Shown: piece after piece, positions 24,941 to 32,247 of the stretch
How positions within the stretch are numbered: the first letter of the stretch is position 1
Layout: every line of letters starts with the position of its first letter
From: Minisyncoccota bacterium
GTDB lineage: Bacteria > Patescibacteriota > Minisyncoccia > Minisyncoccales > GWA2-38-27
DNA: 42,002 nucleotides
Reading direction: 5' to 3'
NCBI GenBank assembly: GCA_028687715.1
Contig: JAQTZP010000002.1
Span: forward strand, 84,038 to 126,039
Translations under genes and position numbers: made by a program
The notes under the pieces: model-generated
What the model was told of the DNA's origin: nothing
Databases searched by the model: none
What the model saw: the letters and a program-made list of their open reading frames with translations, nothing else

Positions 24941-25681
24941 TTATTTCTTTTTCGGCTGGTATTTTAAAATTAAATCAAGAGCCGGGCTATTGATATACTT
25001 CTTTAAGATTTTAGCATTGGAAATAATGCAGTGGCCCCCTATTCCGTTTTTAGAAGGATAAAGAACCGGCCTTATAACATTCTTTTTTCCTAATTTTAAA
25101 TATCCTTCATTGTAAGTCCTGTCAAAATCATTAACTGCTTTTATAAAATCAACTTCAGCCTTATCGCAGATTTTCTTTGCTTCAGAATGCCAGGTAATGC
25201 AAAAGCCATAATAAGATGTATCTAAGAGTTTTCCTATTTCTGTTGTAACCGAAGGTGAAAATACCTTTGTTTTAATCCCCAAAGCCTTTAAATGGTTTTT
25301 GGCTAAATTCCCCGCTTTCTTATTATCAGCCCCTATATATTTTATAAACGTTTTAATACCCTCATAAAGTTTCGGATGCACTCCTCTTATCGGACTGTGA
25401 ACCACCATTCCTTTAAAATCCTTTGCCAGCTTCTCGGTAGTATAAGGAAAAACCGTGGAATGAATAATCGTTAATTTAGGATTTATTCTTTTTATCTCTT
25501 TTTTTACCACAGCGGTGAAGCTATTATTGTAAGGAATGCAAATATGGAGGAATTCTACTCCTTCTAATCCATCATCTCTTTTTAAATCCTTTATCTTAGC
25601 CTTTCCCTTAAAAAACTTAGAAACAGCCTGTCCAACCTCTCCATAGCCTAAAATCCCGGCATTGTAATTATTTTTTGTCAT
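24941..25681 (-). CDS. Short UDP-glucose/GDP-mannose dehydrogenase-like protein lacking the C-terminal domain
   Basis: The 246-residue protein starts with an NAD-binding motif GILGYGEVGQAV, followed by IHSTVFPYTTEKLAKDF (the STVPPGTTE equivalent) and VHSPIRGVHPKLYEG. The middle TTEIGKLLDTSYYGFCITWHSE matches the family's central helix with its conserved lysine. Near the C-terminus NGIGGHCI corresponds to the catalytic GGHC/GGSC cysteine motif. Standard UDP-sugar dehydrogenases are ~430 residues and have a third domain that closes the nucleotide-sugar site; here the chain ends about 25 residues after the catalytic motif. The protein is therefore a compact catalytic core whose substrate, possibly not a UDP-sugar, I cannot name. 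It is the second gene of the operon. Confidence 0.65.
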   Translation of the reverse strand: MTKNNYNAGILGYGEVGQAVSKFFKGKAKIKDLKRDDGLEGVEFLHICIPYNNSFTAVVKKEIKRINPKLTIIHSTVFPYTTEKLAKDFKGMVVHSPIRGVHPKLYEGIKTFIKYIGADNKKAGNLAKNHLKALGIKTKVFSPSVTTEIGKLLDTSYYGFCITWHSEAKKICDKAEVDFIKAVNDFDRTYNEGYLKLGKKNVIRPVLYPSKNGIGGHCIISNAKILKKYINSPALDLILKYQPKKK

Positions 25682-25696
25682 TTTAAAATAAAAAAG

Positions 25697-25945
25697 CTAC
25701 CAGTTGTCGATAACTTTTTTGGTTTTATCTTTAATATTATAATAAAATCTCCTGGCTTTTGTCTCAACTTCAGGAGAAATTACGCGGAGCACTTCTCTTC
25801 CCAAAAACTTATACCTCCCCCCTACCTTATTGGCATTGATTATTCCTTTTTTAAGCCACCTTTTAATAGTGCTCTCGCTTATTTTTAAATAGGTCTGAAC
25901 TTCCTTGCTGTTATATATTTGATTCGGATCTATTTCTTCAGGCAT
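25697..25945 (-). CDS. Small excisionase/MerR-type helix-turn-helix DNA-binding protein
   Basis: The 82-residue protein carries the HTH_17/excisionase signature: IYNSKEVQTYLKISESTIKRWLKKGIINANKVGGRYKFLGREVL (residues ~9-54), a winged helix with WLKKG as the recognition-helix end and GGRYKF as the wing. The rest is basic (RRFYYNIKDKTKK). No recombinase lies nearby, so it is probably a transcription factor rather than a phage excisionase. It is the first gene of the ~26-kb glycan operon, and three 10-bp-spaced direct repeats overlap the -35 box just upstream (26003-26030). Proteins of this fold often bind direct repeats, so autoregulation and control of the operon is the inferred role. The ATG at 25945 lies about 30 bases below the predicted transcription start. 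Confidence 0.85.
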   Translation of the reverse strand: MPEEIDPNQIYNSKEVQTYLKISESTIKRWLKKGIINANKVGGRYKFLGREVLRVISPEVETKARRFYYNIKDKTKKVIDNW

Positions 25946-25981
25946 TTTTAAATTAAAGACTCTTATTAATTCTATAAATTA

Positions 25982-26010
25982 ATAATAGTCCTGATACAAT
26001 ATGATGTCAA
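25982..26010 (-). promoter_or_regulatory. Predicted sigma-70 promoter of the glycan operon
   Basis: On the minus strand TTGACA (26010-26005) is followed by exactly 17 bases and TATTAT (25987-25982). That is a perfect -35 and a 5/6 -10 at optimal spacing. Transcription would start near 25975, giving a ~30-base leader before the HTH gene. No other comparable promoter is visible in the tightly packed genes downstream. Confidence 0.8.
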
Positions 26011-26030
26011 GAGGTATCAAAAGATGTCAA
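26003..26030 (-). promoter_or_regulatory. Three 10-bp-phased direct repeats overlapping the -35 box (putative operator)
   Basis: Read on the plus strand the units are GATGTCAA (26003-26010), GGTATCAA (26013-26020) and GATGTCAA (26023-26030), each starting 10 bases after the last, so they lie on one face of the helix. The first unit contains the -35 hexamer of the operon promoter. A protein bound here would compete with or contact RNA polymerase. The adjacent HTH_17-type gene product is the obvious candidate. Confidence 0.65.
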
Positions 26031-26052
26031 TTCAATTCAAAACCAAGGGAAA

Positions 26053-28419
26053 TTAATCAGGCAGACTCTTTAAAAAGGCATCAACATTTGGTTTTGATTC
26101 AGGCGAAAGCTCTAAAACAATATATGCTTCTTTTCTGGCATTCTCATAATCCTCCAGCCTCATGTATATGAAGGCTAAGGATGCATGGTTTTGAAAATTA
26201 TTATAGTCATACTCAATCAAAGTCTTGTAAAGGTCAGCTAATATTTTAAAATACTTTAAGTCATTTGTTTCTTGAGCTATCTTTGTATAAGCGTTTATCA
26301 GTTGAGAGACTGATTTTTGAGAAGTAAGGCTGTAGCCTAACCTGGCAGCTTGGTCCAAGCTTTTAGCCGCCTCATCTGTTTTATTAAGCTCTATTTCAAC
26401 AAGAGCCTTCTGCCACCAGCAATCGCTTAAATCGGGATTAAGATTTACGCAGTTTAGCGCCTCTTTTTCCGCTTCTTCATACTTCCCGTTGATGAAGTTA
26501 ATCTTAGCCCAGGCTAAAGAAACCTCCTGGCGCTTGGGACTGAATTCATAAGCCTTCTCAATTGCAGAATAGGCTTTTTCAACAAGCTCTTCTTTTTTCT
26601 CTTTATTCAAGCTATTATCTTCGTTTGCCAATTGATTAAGAAAGCTTCCATAAAAAAGCCAGTTTCTTGTGTAATAAGGTCTTATCTCTATTGATTTTTC
26701 AAGAATATCAACTGTTTTTTTAATTAACTCCAATCTTTTTGAAGCATCCTGATTAGAAAGGTTTACCACTGAATAATTTAAAATATCAATATAATTAAGA
26801 TAAACATAGCTGTCTAAAATGCTTCTGCTGTCCAATATATTATTAATCATCATGAGTGATTGGTCGTATTTCTGTTGTGATTTCAATATATTCGCTATAT
26901 TTATCTTTTTATTTATCTCAAGCGGTTTAAGATTATAACTCCCAATAAATAATATTGTAATTACAGCTAAAATAGAGATAGCAACATAGCTTAGAGCAGA
27001 TGGTTTGTTGAAAAATCTTCTTTTCTCATTTATTTCTTCAATATTCTTATCCCCTTTAATTTTTTCATAAATTAAAGAAAGACAATAGGAAATTAAAAGA
27101 AAGAATACTAAATAAGTGGAAAAAACATCAAAGCTGAAGAAATCAGCTATAAGATAACCAATGAAAGTGGCTTGGATTCCATGCAGTATTATGTTATCTT
27201 GAGATGTTTTTTTAAGTTTCTGGAAGATAAAGAAAATAAACCCTATAATTAAAAGATATATTATTAAAGCTGGAATTCCTGCCGTGACGCTAATGTCTAA
27301 CATAAAGTTATGGGCTCTGTCCCACCAGCTTGTTCCTCCTGGTCCTTTTGATATCCCTGGCAATGAGGGGTCATAATATTTATCAAAGGCGATTGAAAAG
27401 TTTTCAGGTCCGTAGCCTAAAATAGGCCTTTCTTTTAGTCCGTTAAGCCCGACTATCCAGCCGGAAGCTCTGCTGGCTATGATCCTGTCAACAGAGAGAT
27501 TCCCAACAATATCCCAGCTCCTCTGAAATAGAACGCCAAACAGCTTATTATTTGAAAGATTTTCAACTGATTGAGGGCTGTTTCTAAGGGCCAAAACTGA
27601 AAGGATTATAAGGAATAAGATTAAAACAACAGAACCTCTAAGCCATAATCTTTTTTTAAAATCAGATGCTGGATAAAAAAATAGGTAAAAAAGAAGTCCT
27701 ATGGATAACCCAATGAAAGAAGCTCTATTTGCAGTAATTAAAATTGCAGAGATATAAACAATAAGGCAGAAAAAGTAGAAATATCTAAGTTTATTCTTCG
27801 TATTTAATCCAAAAGACAAGCAAAGAAATGATAAAAGAAGGAGGTAAAGAGCTAAGAATATAGGTCCGCCCATAGTTGAAACAGGCTGCCAGGAATAACT
27901 CATAATATATTTACTGAATAGGCCGAATTTCTGAATTATCCCGATGCTAGCCACTATCAAGCCTATTCCAAAGGAAAGGTTCCATAACCTAATCCAGTCT
28001 CTTTTATTGATAATGAAAAAGACTAAAACAGAAAATATGATATAAAAAGAGAATGTCAAAGAGCCCCCTCCCCTGTAAGGAGAGCCGAAAAAGCTGAATT
28101 GAGGCTCTAGGGAAAATAAAGTGGATAAGAGAATTATCAATCCGTACAAGACAAGAAGCCAGAAAGGAATAAAAACAAGGCTTTTCTTGTTAAGTATTTC
28201 CTTTTTTAATTCATCAAAGCCTCTGATTTGTTTTTTAAAGAGAATCTGATAAACAAAAACTAAAATCAAAACAGATAATATTATTCTAAAGACAATACTC
28301 TTGGCAAAAGAAGGAGGATGCATAAGAGGAGCAAATGAAGCCAAAGGAAGAACAAGGATTAAAAGAAATCCAATAAAATAAAACAGATAAAACTTATCTC
28401 TATAATAAACATTGTTCAT
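26053..28419 (-). CDS. O-antigen ligase/polymerase-family membrane protein with C-terminal TPR domain
   Basis: About 788 residues from the ATG at 28419. The frame extends to a TTG at 28479, but that codon lies in the predicted -35 box, so the ATG is preferred. The first ~490 residues hold about a dozen membrane segments. The Wzy_C/WaaL core is clear: SRASGWIVGLNGLKERPILGYGPENF near 316-342 and AHNFMLDISVTAGIPALI near 369-387, with the family's periplasmic histidine (H370). After a last membrane segment (SYVAISILAVITILFIGSY), tetratricopeptide repeats fill ~515-787 (KYEEAEKEALNCVNLNPD is one). The family transfers or polymerises undecaprenyl-linked glycans, including onto proteins (PglL type). 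Lying between the flippase-containing operon and a large secreted surface protein, it may glycosylate that protein; polymerisation is an alternative. Confidence 0.88.
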   Translation of the reverse strand: MNNVYYRDKFYLFYFIGFLLILVLPLASFAPLMHPPSFAKSIVFRIILSVLILVFVYQILFKKQIRGFDELKKEILNKKSLVFIPFWLLVLYGLIILLSTLFSLEPQFSFFGSPYRGGGSLTFSFYIIFSVLVFFIINKRDWIRLWNLSFGIGLIVASIGIIQKFGLFSKYIMSYSWQPVSTMGGPIFLALYLLLLSFLCLSFGLNTKNKLRYFYFFCLIVYISAILITANRASFIGLSIGLLFYLFFYPASDFKKRLWLRGSVVLILFLIILSVLALRNSPQSVENLSNNKLFGVLFQRSWDIVGNLSVDRIIASRASGWIVGLNGLKERPILGYGPENFSIAFDKYYDPSLPGISKGPGGTSWWDRAHNFMLDISVTAGIPALIIYLLIIGFIFFIFQKLKKTSQDNIILHGIQATFIGYLIADFFSFDVFSTYLVFFLLISYCLSLIYEKIKGDKNIEEINEKRRFFNKPSALSYVAISILAVITILFIGSYNLKPLEINKKINIANILKSQQKYDQSLMMINNILDSRSILDSYVYLNYIDILNYSVVNLSNQDASKRLELIKKTVDILEKSIEIRPYYTRNWLFYGSFLNQLANEDNSLNKEKKEELVEKAYSAIEKAYEFSPKRQEVSLAWAKINFINGKYEEAEKEALNCVNLNPDLSDCWWQKALVEIELNKTDEAAKSLDQAARLGYSLTSQKSVSQLINAYTKIAQETNDLKYFKILADLYKTLIEYDYNNFQNHASLAFIYMRLEDYENARKEAYIVLELSPESKPNVDAFLKSLPD

Positions 28420-28449
28420 AGAAATTAATAAAGTTAGTATTATAACTAT

Positions 28450-28479
28450 ATCATAGCAGAATAATAGTTTTAAAATCAA
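28450..28479 (-). promoter_or_regulatory. Predicted sigma-70 promoter of the O-antigen ligase/TPR gene
   Basis: Minus strand TTGATT (28479-28474), an 18-base spacer and TATGAT (28455-28450). The start would be near 28443, about 24 bases above the ATG at 28419. The promoter lies directly downstream of the terminator of the surface-protein gene, so the two genes appear to be separate transcription units. Confidence 0.55.
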
Positions 28480-28487
28480 ATCTCAAA

Positions 28488-28517
28488 CATAAAACCGCCC
28501 AAATGAGCGGCTTTATG
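28488..28517 (-). terminator. Strong stem-loop terminator after the surface-protein gene
   Basis: The 30 bases form a 13-bp stem (CATAAAGCCGCTC on the minus strand, paired with the complementary arm, two G-T wobbles) closed by the tetraloop ATTT. The arms carry A-rich and T-rich outer ends (CATAAA/TTTATG), so the structure could also stop transcription from the other side. It begins 57 bases after the stop codon of the 1138-residue surface protein. An imperfect second inverted repeat (CCTCTT at 28525-28530, AAGAGG at 28553-28558) lies between it and the stop. Confidence 0.85.
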
Positions 28518-28574
28518 CTTTTATCCTCTTCAGTGTCTCACAAGGAAAACACAAGAGGTTCTTATCAGCAATTA

Positions 28575-31500
28575 TTAGCTCGGGTTGGTAAAGAGACCAG
28601 CAATTACGTCTCCACGGAGAATAATATTGCCGAGGTTGAAGGAATTGCTTGAAGTAACTCCATCAATACCCCAATCAATGTTGTTTCCGCTGTTACCGTC
28701 GTCTAACCAAAGCTGAAGGAAGTCTCCATCACTATTAAAATCGGTACTAGTATCACAAGAAATTGAAATGGTCTTTGTACCTCCTGCTGGCACACTTAAT
28801 CCAGCAGCGTATTCGCTGAAGTCAAACGTTACATATGTGCTCATCAGATTAGTACTGTTTGAAGCAGCAGCATAGGCAGTATCTAATACATTATTCGCAT
28901 CATCTTTCAAAGTAAATGCCATTTGCTGGGTTGTAGTATCAGCCATATAGGCACTGATTTCGACTCTCAAACTATTTCCATCAGAATCCTTAAAGGTGAC
29001 GTTTTCTGTACTTTCAGCTCTGATATCGAATTTAGCTAAAGCACTTGCATATGGAAGAACACCCGAAGAAGGACTTGTGCTGTTAAGCGTAACATAAGGT
29101 CTGGTCTTGTAAATGTACATGGTATTACCCATGGCATTATCATCAGATGTGATTGATTGACCTGATGCAAGCCCTGTAGCTTGAACATTGCTTGAACCTT
29201 CAAGTCCTACCTTTATTGAACCGTTATTGGAAACCAAGCTTCCATCAACTGCCTGGGTATCAGCTTTTACAGTAAGAATTTTATTGCCGTCAGCTGGAAT
29301 AGTCAAGGTTCCGTCAGCAAGCACCCAAGTAATTGAAGGACCGCCAGGAGCTGAATCTAAGAGTGTACTTCCATCGTAGAAGTATACTGTGCTTAGGTAG
29401 TTGCCTCCTGTGACATGGACCAAAATCTGGTCTACATCAAGGTTTTCAACATTGTTGGCAGCTAATCTGAAAGCGCCCAATGTTACTCCAGTCTTGCTTC
29501 CAATCACAATATCAGAGATTGGGGTAGAAGCGTCAATGCTAACTGTCAAGGTACCATTTGCTACAGCACTGATTGTCTGCATGGCATCAGTAGTATAAGT
29601 TACAGTAGCAGTACTGCCGGTTGAGTCTCCATTAGCTGTTACACCGTCTGTAGTTATCTTGAAGGTATGATTTCCTATACCACCTCCAGAATTAAGGTCA
29701 GCAACTAAAGCAATTTTTCTGAATGTTCCTGCTGGAATAGTTAATGTCGGACTGATTGTAAATGCCTGAGTAGCAGTTGAGGCTGCCCATTGATAAGTTG
29801 AACTTATCTTTGTCTCGTAAATATCGCCTCGCGAGCTGTTGGCTGAAGTTAAATCAGCCCAAATCTCCGCATTATCAATATCCGCATTAGCTGCGCTGCC
29901 TCCCAAGGATTCAGTAATGGTGATTGAAGTTACCTGAATGCCTTCACCAGCTGAACTGGCATCTAAAGAGAAAGTAGCAAAGACAAAGTCATTGGTTCCC
30001 TTAGGAATGCTTCTTGATGCTGGGGTAGGAAGAGTGGTGGCAACTAAAGATGCTCCGGCAATTGTCAAAGTGTTACCGTTGACATTGCTTGAAGCAGGAG
30101 TGACAGTAATAGTGTTATTGCTGATCATTCCTGTAGCGGTAACATCCCCTGTTGTTATCCTTGCATATAATGAATTTCCAGTGTCAGCACTGTCTGCGAT
30201 ATTGGCTTTAACCGTATATTTATGAGTTCCTACTGGAACTATAAAGGTATCGGTTAAAGTAGAATAAGGAGAACTGGCAGCAGTGGGATCCATTGGTCCA
30301 GCAACTATTGTTCCATTTTCATCGTATAAAGAAATTCTTGTTACATCATTGTTAGTCAAGTAAGAACTGACAATAGTAACTTTAACCTGGGTAATCTTTG
30401 CCTCTTCACCTTTTGCTTCAAAATCAAACACTGCCAAAGTTACATCTGAACCAGCTGAAATATTTCCAGTAGCTGGAGTGGCTGATGATTTAGAAATGTT
30501 AAGCGAACCGTTCTGAATTGTCTGGTCTGAAGCACCTTTACCATTGTCACCATTGGTCCAGCTAGCAGTTCCGTTTGTAGGTGTTATATAGAATCCATAT
30601 GTATTACCTTTTACGGTAATTAAAACATCGGTTCCATCAATCAAGTCAGCGTTAACAGTCTTAGAACTGCCTGCGCCGTTGATTATATCCACCATTACTT
30701 TAAACCTAATAGTTTTTCCTTTGGCAACCTGTAAATTAAGGTTTGACCAGCTTGCCTTGTCAAAAGTATCCCAAGAAGCAACAGTGCCTAAGCTTACTCC
30801 ATTAGTAACATCATAAAGTTCGATATTGTTAACGTCAGTAATAGCAGCGCTTCCAGTTCTTTTAACTGTGATTGATTCAATTGTAACGTTTTCAGTAGAA
30901 CCAGCTGTGGCTTTAAACTGATTAACAATTACATCAGTATCTCCGACATCTGGCGCTGAATCAGCTACAGTTCCATCTTCATAAACAGTTAAAGATCCAA
31001 TCGTTAGAGAAACAACTGACATAGCGTTTCCTACGACTGGGAAGCTTCCAGTTACTGCTGAAGCATTAGACGTAATGTCGCTAGCAGCACTTATTCCAAA
31101 AGCTGCGGTTTTTCCAGCAGTGGCTGTGCTGATGACTCCAGCCCTGATGTAATAACTCTTTGATGTCCCTTTAGTAATTACCAAAGAAGGAACAAAAGTT
31201 ATCATTGCTCTGCTGTCAACATTCAGACTGCCAATGCTTCCTTTATAAACTCCAGTTTCCACATCAACAATCTTAATGTTCTGCAGATCTGAATCTGCTG
31301 AAAGTCCGCTTCTGGTTACATAAATCCTTGAAATACTTACATCAGCCTCAGGACCAGCAGTCAAGGTAAACTTTGTAAAGTTTCCATTAGCTCCGGTGGC
31401 AATTGTCCCAGCAGCAGGAGTATCAGAAGCTAAAACAACTGTTAAACCAGCAGCTGAAGGCGTAGTAGGAGTAGTAGGCTCGGTAGGGGTAGTAGGAGTA

Positions 31501-31991
31501 GTAGGAGTTCCTGAAGTCAAAACAGCATTTAATTTAGTCCTTGTTGAAGGACCAACATAGCCGGTGCCAGCAGTTAATCCCACTGGAGTTAAAATATCAG
31601 AAGCATATTTTTCCTGATACTTTACAGCAGCTGTTTTGGTCAAAGGACCAAAATATGTTGTCTCATTGCCTAATGAGCCAGGGCCTGAAGCAGCAACCTG
31701 GGTATCGGATGCTGTGTTGAATATTGCTTGTAAGCATTTAACATCATTTCCGCTGGAACCTACTGTTAGGTTGCGAGTAAATGTTACTCCAACGCAAGCA
31801 GCAGGAACTGTACCACTTACAGGACTGCCTCCTTGAAGCGCAGCCAGCTGATTCTGCAAAGTTGACAAGGTAGCCAACAAACTATTGATTTGAGCTTGAA
31901 GCTCTTCTGCAGTAACAGCCTGGGCTGTCTGAGGACCGCTCATCATTACGGCAACGGCAAACATTGTTGCAATCGCAATAATTTTTTTCAT
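28575..31991 (-). CDS. Secreted surface protein: peptidoglycan-binding-like head plus six beta-sandwich modules (S-layer-like)
   Basis: The 1138-residue protein starts with a signal peptide (cleavage likely after A25, QTAQA). A short coiled-coil stretch (EELQAQINSLLATLSTLQNQL, 29-49) follows, then a peptidoglycan-binding-like domain at ~64-158 (C66, DVKCLQ with C86, FGPLTKTAAVKYQ, GYVGPSTRTKLN). A Thr-Pro linker spans 161-179. The rest is a series of about six related beta-sandwich modules beginning near 182, 325, 494, 645, 811 and 963. Each opens with LxV--S--P-----I--G and contains F---A---E-V-I--I-V and a closing K---V-AD-like strand. The chain is Ser/Thr/Asn-rich, with only three cysteines and no C-terminal anchor or sorting motif. 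It has its own promoter and terminator. An S-layer or fibre-like surface protein, possibly glycosylated by the neighbouring system, is the inferred role. Confidence 0.85.
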   Translation of the reverse strand: MKKIIAIATMFAVAVMMSGPQTAQAVTAEELQAQINSLLATLSTLQNQLAALQGGSPVSGTVPAACVGVTFTRNLTVGSSGNDVKCLQAIFNTASDTQVAASGPGSLGNETTYFGPLTKTAAVKYQEKYASDILTPVGLTAGTGYVGPSTRTKLNAVLTSGTPTTPTTPTEPTTPTTPSAAGLTVVLASDTPAAGTIATGANGNFTKFTLTAGPEADVSISRIYVTRSGLSADSDLQNIKIVDVETGVYKGSIGSLNVDSRAMITFVPSLVITKGTSKSYYIRAGVISTATAGKTAAFGISAASDITSNASAVTGSFPVVGNAMSVVSLTIGSLTVYEDGTVADSAPDVGDTDVIVNQFKATAGSTENVTIESITVKRTGSAAITDVNNIELYDVTNGVSLGTVASWDTFDKASWSNLNLQVAKGKTIRFKVMVDIINGAGSSKTVNADLIDGTDVLITVKGNTYGFYITPTNGTASWTNGDNGKGASDQTIQNGSLNISKSSATPATGNISAGSDVTLAVFDFEAKGEEAKITQVKVTIVSSYLTNNDVTRISLYDENGTIVAGPMDPTAASSPYSTLTDTFIVPVGTHKYTVKANIADSADTGNSLYARITTGDVTATGMISNNTITVTPASSNVNGNTLTIAGASLVATTLPTPASRSIPKGTNDFVFATFSLDASSAGEGIQVTSITITESLGGSAANADIDNAEIWADLTSANSSRGDIYETKISSTYQWAASTATQAFTISPTLTIPAGTFRKIALVADLNSGGGIGNHTFKITTDGVTANGDSTGSTATVTYTTDAMQTISAVANGTLTVSIDASTPISDIVIGSKTGVTLGAFRLAANNVENLDVDQILVHVTGGNYLSTVYFYDGSTLLDSAPGGPSITWVLADGTLTIPADGNKILTVKADTQAVDGSLVSNNGSIKVGLEGSSNVQATGLASGQSITSDDNAMGNTMYIYKTRPYVTLNSTSPSSGVLPYASALAKFDIRAESTENVTFKDSDGNSLRVEISAYMADTTTQQMAFTLKDDANNVLDTAYAAASNSTNLMSTYVTFDFSEYAAGLSVPAGGTKTISISCDTSTDFNSDGDFLQLWLDDGNSGNNIDWGIDGVTSSNSFNLGNIILRGDVIAGLFTNPS
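31461..31509 (-). repeat. Low-complexity coding repeat for the Thr-Pro linker
   Basis: Plus-strand GTAGGAGTAGTAGG-type triplet and hexamer repeats fill this stretch and encode the TPTTPT-like linker between the peptidoglycan-binding-like domain and the first beta-sandwich. Such runs can change length by slippage. The linker is also a plausible O-glycosylation site. Confidence 0.7.
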
Positions 31992-32018
31992 TGTGTTTTT
32001 TATCTTTTTAATTTAATA

Positions 32019-32051
32019 ATCGACTTTTTAAATTTAATAACTATTATCGAC
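32019..32051 (-). repeat. Direct repeat with GTCGAT core in the surface-protein leader
   Basis: On the minus strand GTCGAT (32051-32046) and GTCGAT (32024-32019) are each followed by an AT-rich stretch containing TTAAATT and a run of A, with starts 27 bases apart. They lie between the predicted transcription start and the ATG, so they could be an operator or an element of the mRNA leader affecting stability of an abundant message. Confidence 0.45.
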
Positions 32052-32065
32052 CTTTTGGTTTTATG

Positions 32066-32094
32066 ATTATAAAATATTTTCAATACTCTCTAAA
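32066..32094 (-). promoter_or_regulatory. Predicted promoter of the surface-protein gene
   Basis: Minus strand TTTAGA (32094-32089), 17-base spacer, perfect TATAAT (32071-32066). The start would be near 32059, leaving a leader of about 68 bases. The -35 matches consensus at 4 of 6 positions. Confidence 0.6.
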
Positions 32095-32247
32095 TTATTA
32101 GAGATGGTACCAAACAATCATATGACCAAAAATAATAGTCATTTAAAATCTCTTTCGGCATCATTTTCATGAGGCCTCAAAGATGATTTTTAAAATAATT
32201 ATTCTATTATGATTTAAAAATGCTTATGATGTCAATCTGTGGAAAAC

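Larger units (their letters stand above)
31992..32247. other. AT-rich leader and promoter region of the surface-protein gene
   Basis: This 256-base gene-free stretch holds the predicted surface-protein promoter (32066-32094) and a 27-base-offset direct repeat (32019-32051). Upstream of these, toward 32247, it has only AT-rich sequence, with short palindromes such as TCATATGA near 32119. I see no small ORF or tRNA. Confidence 0.6.

Noticed and set aside
28420-28479. TTG start giving 20 extra hydrophobic residues on the O-antigen-ligase protein
   Set aside because: The TTG overlaps the predicted -35 box, and transcription would start below it.
28525-28558. Second terminator hairpin (CCTCTT with AAGAGG)
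   Set aside because: The stem is short with a large, mismatched loop; the adjacent 13-bp hairpin explains termination better.
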